Shown one piece after another: positions 6,967 to 11,364 of a stretch of DNA of 11,364 nt. Below the pieces are notes generated by a model. It worked only from the letters and a program-made list of their open reading frames with translations, was not told the origin of the DNA and ran no database searches. Position 1 is the first letter of the stretch, and each line of letters begins with the position of its first letter. Source of the stretch: Candidatus Sulfotelmatobacter sp. (GTDB taxonomy: Bacteria; Acidobacteriota; Terriglobia; Terriglobales; SbA1); contig JASLEQ010000278.1 in the NCBI GenBank assembly GCA_030151135.1, positions 1-11,364 on the forward strand, in the 5' to 3' direction. Made by a program: the position numbers and the translations under genes.

Positions 6967-8646
6967 CTAGAACTTCACCATCAACGCCATGTTCAGGCGG
7001 CTCTCGTCCTTTCGCAAATCCGGAGTCCAACCGGGAACCAGCGAGCCTGGCAGACCGGTATTCCCTCCCGGAGGGGTGATGCCGCCTCTTCCCGAAAAAT
7101 AAGGAACGTTGGCCGCGCGATAGTCATACTCCCAGCGAAAGGTGATGTACTGGCTCGGCATATAGTCGAAGGTACCCGAGGCGTCCCATGCCTTGAATGG
7201 ATCGCCCGGACTCTCGGTAAAGTATGGCGTCCCGGAAAATGCCGTCGCTCCATTGATGGGCGGAAGCAGCGTCAGATAGCGTCCGGGATTATTCATCTTC
7301 CCGCCGCCAACCGTCACGCCGAAGCGATCTTTATCAAACCAGAAGCGGTTGTACGCCATAAATCCCAGGAAGCTCTGCTTCGGTGAGACAAGGGACTTAC
7401 CGTTCACCGTGCGCACACCATTGCCAAAGCAGGCGACGCCGCCGCCATCTTCGCAGCCTGCATCTCCAGTCAGCGAGAACGCCATCTTATCCAGCGTTTC
7501 CGAGGGACGATCGTAATACTTCACTTGAATGCTGTTGTCGGTGTGATAACGGGAGCGGTTTGGAATGCCGAGGGTATCGGTGCCCAGGCCGTAGTTGTTG
7601 GAGACCAGCGAGAACCAGCCCGTGGGACGCCACAGAAGCTGGCCTCCGAGGCCCGGCCTCGTGTTGAACTTTCCGTAGGACTGCCATCCATTTATGAACC
7701 ACGGTTCAATCTTCAACTTGTCGCTCACAAAAATCTGCGTGCGAACGCCATTGAAGAACCACGGCGTGTTCGATGACACGTAAGAGGGCTGATACGCCCA
7801 ATTGTCGAAGTTGTAGTAGCTGAAGAGTCCGATGTATGACATGAAAATGCCGGCGTCGATATTGATGCCATGCAGCGCGTCGAAGTGATATCCCCCGTAT
7901 CCTTCGGAAATGTAGCGATAGGCATCCGACAGGTCCCATTGGCCGCGTCCGGGACTGGCATCATTTCGTGGGGTCGCCGTGGAATACATGCCGAATTGCG
8001 TCATGAATCGGGCGCGCACGTGATCGTAATGGAAATCTCCGCCGACGCCGAGTTGTGCGACTTGAAGTTCATTTGCCCGGAAAGCCTCGGTCGATCCACC
8101 GATCGTATCGTCAGCAGGACGGTTGAAATCGGCGATGTAGCTGACATCAGCACGAATTTCCGGCGTAAAGAACCTGCTGTCGAAGGCCGCCTCCTTGGTG
8201 CGCGCATTTCCATTGAGCCAGCTGAAGTCTGCAAAAGCGAACGGCTCCGGCTTCTGGCTCGATTTTGTCGTGTCTGCAGATACGGCGGTTGCGGGCGTCT
8301 CCACCGGATTCACGGATTCCGGCGAGCTAGCAGGGGCAGAGGCGGTCGCGGCTAAATTAGAGCTTGGCAGCGTCAATTCTGGCTTGCTTGTTGTGATTGC
8401 CGGACCCGCGTTTTCGCCGGAACTCACACCCTTCGCTTTTTCCAGCGCTGCCAACCGTTGTTGCAGATCGGTCACCAGCGCGCGCAATTCCTGGACTTCC
8501 GACTCTTTTGCAGCATTCGGGGCAATCGCCTGTTGTGCTGCCGCCGTGCACGGTATTGCGAATATGATTGCGGCCATCGAAAACAGGAAGCTGCATCCAA
8601 GCGAGGCGAAGTTTCGCAGCGCGCGAGATCTCCTACTTCTATTCAT
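6967..8646 (-). CDS. Putative beta-barrel outer-membrane porin (BBP2/OmpL-like) with N-terminal coiled coil
   Basis: A 559-residue outer-membrane protein. The ATG at 8646 has an AAGGAG site five bases upstream. A basic N-terminus and hydrophobic core (about 13-33) form a signal peptide, likely cut at TAAA/QQ near residue 37. Residues 47-72 (EVQELRALVTDLQQRLAALE) show heptad spacing typical of a short coiled coil. A Pro/Ser/Ala-rich linker runs to about 135. From FAFADFSWLNG onward the sequence is full of aromatic, alternating strands, and it ends in MVKF with a C-terminal Phe as in outer-membrane barrels. Phrases such as EAAFDSRFFTPEIRADVSYIADF resemble the BBP2 porin family (recalled, not searched). 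It lies 40 bases after the permease gene on the same strand with no terminator between, so the two are probably co-transcribed. It may be the outer-membrane entry for the permease's substrate; that part is inference. Confidence 0.8.
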   Translation of the reverse strand: MNRSRRSRALRNFASLGCSFLFSMAAIIFAIPCTAAAQQAIAPNAAKESEVQELRALVTDLQQRLAALEKAKGVSSGENAGPAITTSKPELTLPSSNLAATASAPASSPESVNPVETPATAVSADTTKSSQKPEPFAFADFSWLNGNARTKEAAFDSRFFTPEIRADVSYIADFNRPADDTIGGSTEAFRANELQVAQLGVGGDFHYDHVRARFMTQFGMYSTATPRNDASPGRGQWDLSDAYRYISEGYGGYHFDALHGINIDAGIFMSYIGLFSYYNFDNWAYQPSYVSSNTPWFFNGVRTQIFVSDKLKIEPWFINGWQSYGKFNTRPGLGGQLLWRPTGWFSLVSNNYGLGTDTLGIPNRSRYHTDNSIQVKYYDRPSETLDKMAFSLTGDAGCEDGGGVACFGNGVRTVNGKSLVSPKQSFLGFMAYNRFWFDKDRFGVTVGGGKMNNPGRYLTLLPPINGATAFSGTPYFTESPGDPFKAWDASGTFDYMPSQYITFRWEYDYRAANVPYFSGRGGITPPGGNTGLPGSLVPGWTPDLRKDESRLNMALMVKF

Positions 8647-8686
8647 AAATTCTCCTTCAAGATTGCGGCGCGATGGGGGGCGAGAA

Positions 8687-10912
8687 CTACATGTCCGAGG
8701 AGTCGCGCCTTAACTCATCCAGCACTTGGGAATGACCGCCGTTTTGCATGCGGCGTTCCAGGTCGCGGAGTGCCAGCGCGACCAGATGATAGTGGTGTAC
8801 GTTCGCGAAACTTGGATCTTCGGTCACCTGAAGCCACAAGCGGTGCAACAAATCTAGATCTTCCGGCCGCAGTCGGGGCATATGAGCGCCGAGATAGTAG
8901 GTTTTAGATTCGCCGTCGGGCATGACCAGCTGCAGCGAGAGCGCCGGCCTCGGCTCCGGCAATCGCTCATAGGCATCTCCCGTAAGTTTTGCCTGCTCAT
9001 CGAGCGACAGGCGGTTCGAGACGCCACACACAATCCTGGATGACTCCAGGGATTGCGCGGTTAATGCGATCGTGTCGAACACATCGGTTCCGGCGCCGAC
9101 CATCAGGGAAACGGGCTTACCCTGCTTCTCGGCGACCGTCACGACGGCGGTGAATAGTTGCTGCTCGTATTCTTCAAACATTGCCGCGGAGTCAAGACTC
9201 GCATTGCGGCCAAACGAATGCTCGCGCGGATAGAGCCTTGCCGTCATCACGACGACGTCTTGTTTGGTCGTGTCGGTCTCGGCCAACACGTGGCGCAGAT
9301 AATGGAGGTTGCGCGGGTCGCGAATTCCAACCAGAATGTTTCCCGGCCGCACTTGCAGCGCCTCGGTGCTGACCGCATTGCTGCTGTACACGCGGAATTG
9401 CTCGTAGTGCTCGGAAGCGCCCATCGTCCGCCGATGGGTCATATGTTCCGAGAAACTGAAGATACAAAAGAAAACGGCACTGAAGATGACACCTGCGATC
9501 GTAGCGGCGGGTTTTGAGAAGAGATTGGCCAATGCGGTCAGAAACAGAATGACGGTAATCAGCGCCAATCCGTAGGGAATTTCTTTTCCTCTAATAACGA
9601 AATTGCCCGGCACTTTCCATTCGCGCTTTTCCGGGTGGGTATAGCGCAAGACCAACACCGCCAGCGCCTTGGTCGCAAAACTCCAGATCACGCCGAAGGC
9701 GTAGAGGCCAGCCAGGACGAACACGTTTCCCCGGCTGAGAACAATGGTCGCAATCTGAAGCGCCGCCACCAGATTGATCAGGCGGTAGCTTGTTCCATAT
9801 CGGCGATGGGGTGCGCGAAACCATGCGGGCATCACGCCGTCTTCGCTAATGCGGTTCAGAACGCCGTTGCAACCCACGATCGCGGTATTCACCGCGCCCG
9901 AAAGGATCAACACCCCGACCAGCACCACAAATCCCTGAAATACCAGACGCACGGTGTACGGACCCACCATGTACATGGCGAGGCCGCTGATCAGGTTGCC
10001 GAAATATTCCGGCCGGATTTTGTCGGGGATGATCATCACCGCGAAGAAGGAAACCAGCGACGTGAACAGCAGGCTATAGAGGAAGATCACCATGCCGGCC
10101 CGTTCGAGGTTCTTCAGCTTCGGGCTTTCAATCTCGCGGTTGACCTGCGCCAGAGATTCTTCGCCGCTCATCGCCAGCACGGAGTGGCCGAATCCTAGCA
10201 GGACGATCACAAACGTCAACTGGCTCAGCCAAGTCCCGTGAAGCCATCCGAAGAATTCGTGATCGTGATGGATGTTGGCTTTCACGGGCGCCGGGGGCAT
10301 GTGGACACCAATGACACCGAGGGTAATGAGACACCACACGATCAGGACCACCACCATCACGGTGGTGATGCCCATGATCCAGAGCGCCTTTTCACTCGAC
10401 TCGTGCATGCCCTGGATGTTTTTCCACCAGAAGTACAGCGTGACGCCGACCGCAAAGATTGCGGCGAAGGCATTGTCATTGAGATGGATGGGGTGGCGCA
10501 GCCTGGCCATCAAGTCTTCGAGAAAGCCGGACATGTACAGTCCCGCCGATACGGCGCTAATAGGACCCGTCAGCACATAATCGAACAGCAGGGCCGAAAC
10601 CGAGAGCTTGGCGAGGGTACCGCCCATGGCCTCTTTCACCACGCGATAGACGCCGCCGCGCACAAACATGGTGCTCGACTCGATATACACCGCGCGCACC
10701 GCGTAGCTGAACAGCATCACGGCCAGCACGAACCACGGCGCACATTTGCCGATGACTTTTTCGGTATCGCCGCCGACGTAATAGGCGGACGATGCAAGAT
10801 CGGAAAGGACGATCGCGGCGGCGCGCCAAAACGAGATGAACGACAACATTACCGTTGTCGCGACGAATACTGGGACGGCAGGACGCACACTGCGGGAAGA
10901 GAGCGCACCCAT
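8687..10912 (-). CDS. APC-superfamily permease with cytosolic C-terminal domain; candidate KimA-like potassium transporter
   Basis: An inner-membrane transporter of 741 residues. Residues about 10-490 hold roughly 12 hydrophobic helices. Residues about 490-741 are soluble and look like an alpha/beta, universal-stress-protein-like domain (GNILVGIRDP, DVVVMTARL, SLMVGAG). General annotation would be amino acid permease. However, positions I recall as lining the potassium site of Bacillus KimA are matched with the same spacing: D38 and Y45 in the first helix (SDLASSAYY), D111-Y112-x2-T115-x3-S119 in the third (DYVLTGPIS), a Thr-to-Ser change at S249 (AMSGEES) and Y404 (GLYAFGV). Two starts are possible: TTG at 10918 or ATG at 10912. 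ATG is preferred, but neither has a clear Shine-Dalgarno. A KdpE-like regulator lies directly upstream and a porin downstream, which supports an ion-uptake role. APC permease is secure; the substrate is a hypothesis. Confidence 0.85.
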   Translation of the reverse strand: MGALSSRSVRPAVPVFVATTVMLSFISFWRAAAIVLSDLASSAYYVGGDTEKVIGKCAPWFVLAVMLFSYAVRAVYIESSTMFVRGGVYRVVKEAMGGTLAKLSVSALLFDYVLTGPISAVSAGLYMSGFLEDLMARLRHPIHLNDNAFAAIFAVGVTLYFWWKNIQGMHESSEKALWIMGITTVMVVVLIVWCLITLGVIGVHMPPAPVKANIHHDHEFFGWLHGTWLSQLTFVIVLLGFGHSVLAMSGEESLAQVNREIESPKLKNLERAGMVIFLYSLLFTSLVSFFAVMIIPDKIRPEYFGNLISGLAMYMVGPYTVRLVFQGFVVLVGVLILSGAVNTAIVGCNGVLNRISEDGVMPAWFRAPHRRYGTSYRLINLVAALQIATIVLSRGNVFVLAGLYAFGVIWSFATKALAVLVLRYTHPEKREWKVPGNFVIRGKEIPYGLALITVILFLTALANLFSKPAATIAGVIFSAVFFCIFSFSEHMTHRRTMGASEHYEQFRVYSSNAVSTEALQVRPGNILVGIRDPRNLHYLRHVLAETDTTKQDVVVMTARLYPREHSFGRNASLDSAAMFEEYEQQLFTAVVTVAEKQGKPVSLMVGAGTDVFDTIALTAQSLESSRIVCGVSNRLSLDEQAKLTGDAYERLPEPRPALSLQLVMPDGESKTYYLGAHMPRLRPEDLDLLHRLWLQVTEDPSFANVHHYHLVALALRDLERRMQNGGHSQVLDELRRDSSDM

Positions 10913-10944
10913 ACTCAATATGGATACAGCACCCGGCCGCGATT

Positions 10945-10985
10945 TACATAAATAAGAACAAAAAAGATCGTAAGAAGTTCGTAAA
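10945..10985 (-). promoter_or_regulatory. Candidate KdpE-like regulator site and promoter upstream of the permease
   Basis: Read on the minus strand, TTTACG (10985-10980) and CTTACG (10974-10969) form a direct repeat separated by five bases, a period of 11. That is the usual layout for OmpR/KdpE-family dimers. It resembles the E. coli KdpE site as I recall it (TTTATA-N5-TTTACA). A weak -10-like TATGTA lies at 10950-10945, placing the second half-site over the -35 position, where an activator would contact polymerase. The implied leader is about 25 bases. Visual evidence only. Confidence 0.4.
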
Positions 10986-10987
10986 GG

Positions 10988-11364
10988 TCACGAGGTGGGA
11001 TTAAAGCGGTATCCGATCCAGGGTTCGGTGGTGATGTACTTCGGAGCGCGGGAATCACGCTCGATCTTCTTCCGTAACTGTCCGACGAACACGCGCAGGT
11101 ATTCGAGTTGATCCGAGCTGCCGGGTCCCCAGACCGCCTTCAGCACCACACGCTGCGTCAATACCTTTCCGTGATTTGCCATAAAGTAGGCCAACAACTC
11201 ATATTCTTTGGGTGTGAGGCGAACCTCCTTTTCGCGCACGAACACACGCCGCTGATCCGGCTCGATACGGAAGTCGCCGATGCTGAGCACGCTGGAATCA
11301 GGCGCAGGCACCCTTCGCGTTAACGCCCGCACTCTCGCCATCAATTCCTCGATGTCAAACGGCT
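10988..11364 (-). CDS. KdpE-like OmpR/PhoB-family response regulator, C-terminal part (5' end cut by window edge)
   Basis: The gene is open at the right edge. Reading up to the last bases gives PFDIEELMARVRALTRR, preceded by two bases (AG) that fit the conserved Lys of a receiver domain's KPF motif. The receiver domain with its phospho-acceptor Asp therefore lies outside the window, and apparent starts near 11341 are internal. The remaining 124 residues end the receiver and hold a winged-helix DNA-binding domain: LTPKEYELLAYF, then LTQRVVLKAVWGPGSSDQL, then EYLRVFVGQLRKKIE and IGYRF. The WGP followed by YLR-x3-GQLRKKIE pattern is closer to KdpE, the potassium-limitation regulator, than to generic PhoB. 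The stop is 75 bases upstream of the permease start on the same strand, so it may regulate or be co-transcribed with the permease. A KdpD-type sensor kinase would be expected further upstream. Confidence 0.88.
   Translation of the reverse strand, partial: PFDIEELMARVRALTRRVPAPDSSVLSIGDFRIEPDQRRVFVREKEVRLTPKEYELLAYFMANHGKVLTQRVVLKAVWGPGSSDQLEYLRVFVGQLRKKIERDSRAPKYITTEPWIGYRFNPTS

Noticed and set aside
8547..8646. Possible lipoprotein signal in the porin N-terminus (Cys at residues 18 and 33)
   Set aside because: The residues before each Cys (SLG and AIP) do not fit a lipobox, whereas a normal AxA-type cut before QQ at 38 fits well.
8195..8713. Plus-strand open frame of 172 codons opposite the porin N-terminus
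   Set aside because: Antisense of the Ala/Ser/Pro-rich linker and signal region, which naturally gives an open low-complexity frame; no start context.
10347..10368. Inverted repeat ACCACC...GGTGGT inside the permease gene
   Set aside because: It is explained by Thr and Val codons (ACC and GTG) in a transmembrane helix; it is internal to the gene and has no T-run.
10238..10951. Long plus-strand open frame (237 codons) opposite the permease, rich in His and Asp
   Set aside because: It is the antisense of the well-supported permease. Its His/Asp/Gly bias is what reverse-reading hydrophobic codons gives, and it has no recognisable domain or ribosome site.

Overview
The window looks like a chromosomal stretch of a GC-rich, diderm, soil-type bacterium. 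The best guess is Acidobacteriota (Terriglobia, Koribacter-like). This is inferred from the mix of secreted M28 peptidases, a BBP2/OmpL-like porin, a periplasmic IorAB-type molybdenum oxidoreductase and an APC permease beside a KdpE-like regulator, not from a marker gene. I see no transposase, phage gene, CRISPR array, tRNA or rRNA. Coding density is high and no gene-free stretch exceeds about 190 bases.

Layout. Plus strand, left end: a secreted M28 zinc peptidase (56-1519), then a short TraR/DksA-family RNA-polymerase-binding protein (1689-2060). The latter has a good sigma70-like promoter, a leader hairpin and a strong intrinsic terminator. Everything to the right is on the minus strand and converges on that terminator. 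In transcription order these are: the C-terminal part of a KdpE-like response regulator (cut by the right edge), a large APC-superfamily permease with a cytosolic C-terminal domain, and a BBP2-type outer-membrane porin ending at a terminator near 6912-6933. After these come a second secreted M28 peptidase, and then a tightly coupled two-gene unit for a Tat-exported molybdopterin oxidoreductase ([2Fe-2S] subunit followed by molybdopterin subunit).

How the genes may work together. The most interesting part is the right third. The permease keeps, at matching spacing, the residues I recall as lining the potassium site of Bacillus KimA. The gene directly upstream encodes a regulator whose DNA-binding domain resembles KdpE, the potassium-limitation regulator. 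The 75-base gap between them holds a TTTACG-N5-CTTACG direct repeat with an 11-base period, placed where an OmpR-family activator would sit. The porin gene follows only 40 bases after the permease. I therefore propose a KdpE-controlled, KimA-like potassium-uptake operon that includes its own outer-membrane channel. This is a hypothesis from sequence reading and needs homology and expression tests.

The two M28 peptidases are probably periplasmic or secreted scavengers of peptides. The IorAB pair probably oxidises a small aldehyde or N-heterocycle in the periplasm, and no dedicated electron acceptor is visible nearby.
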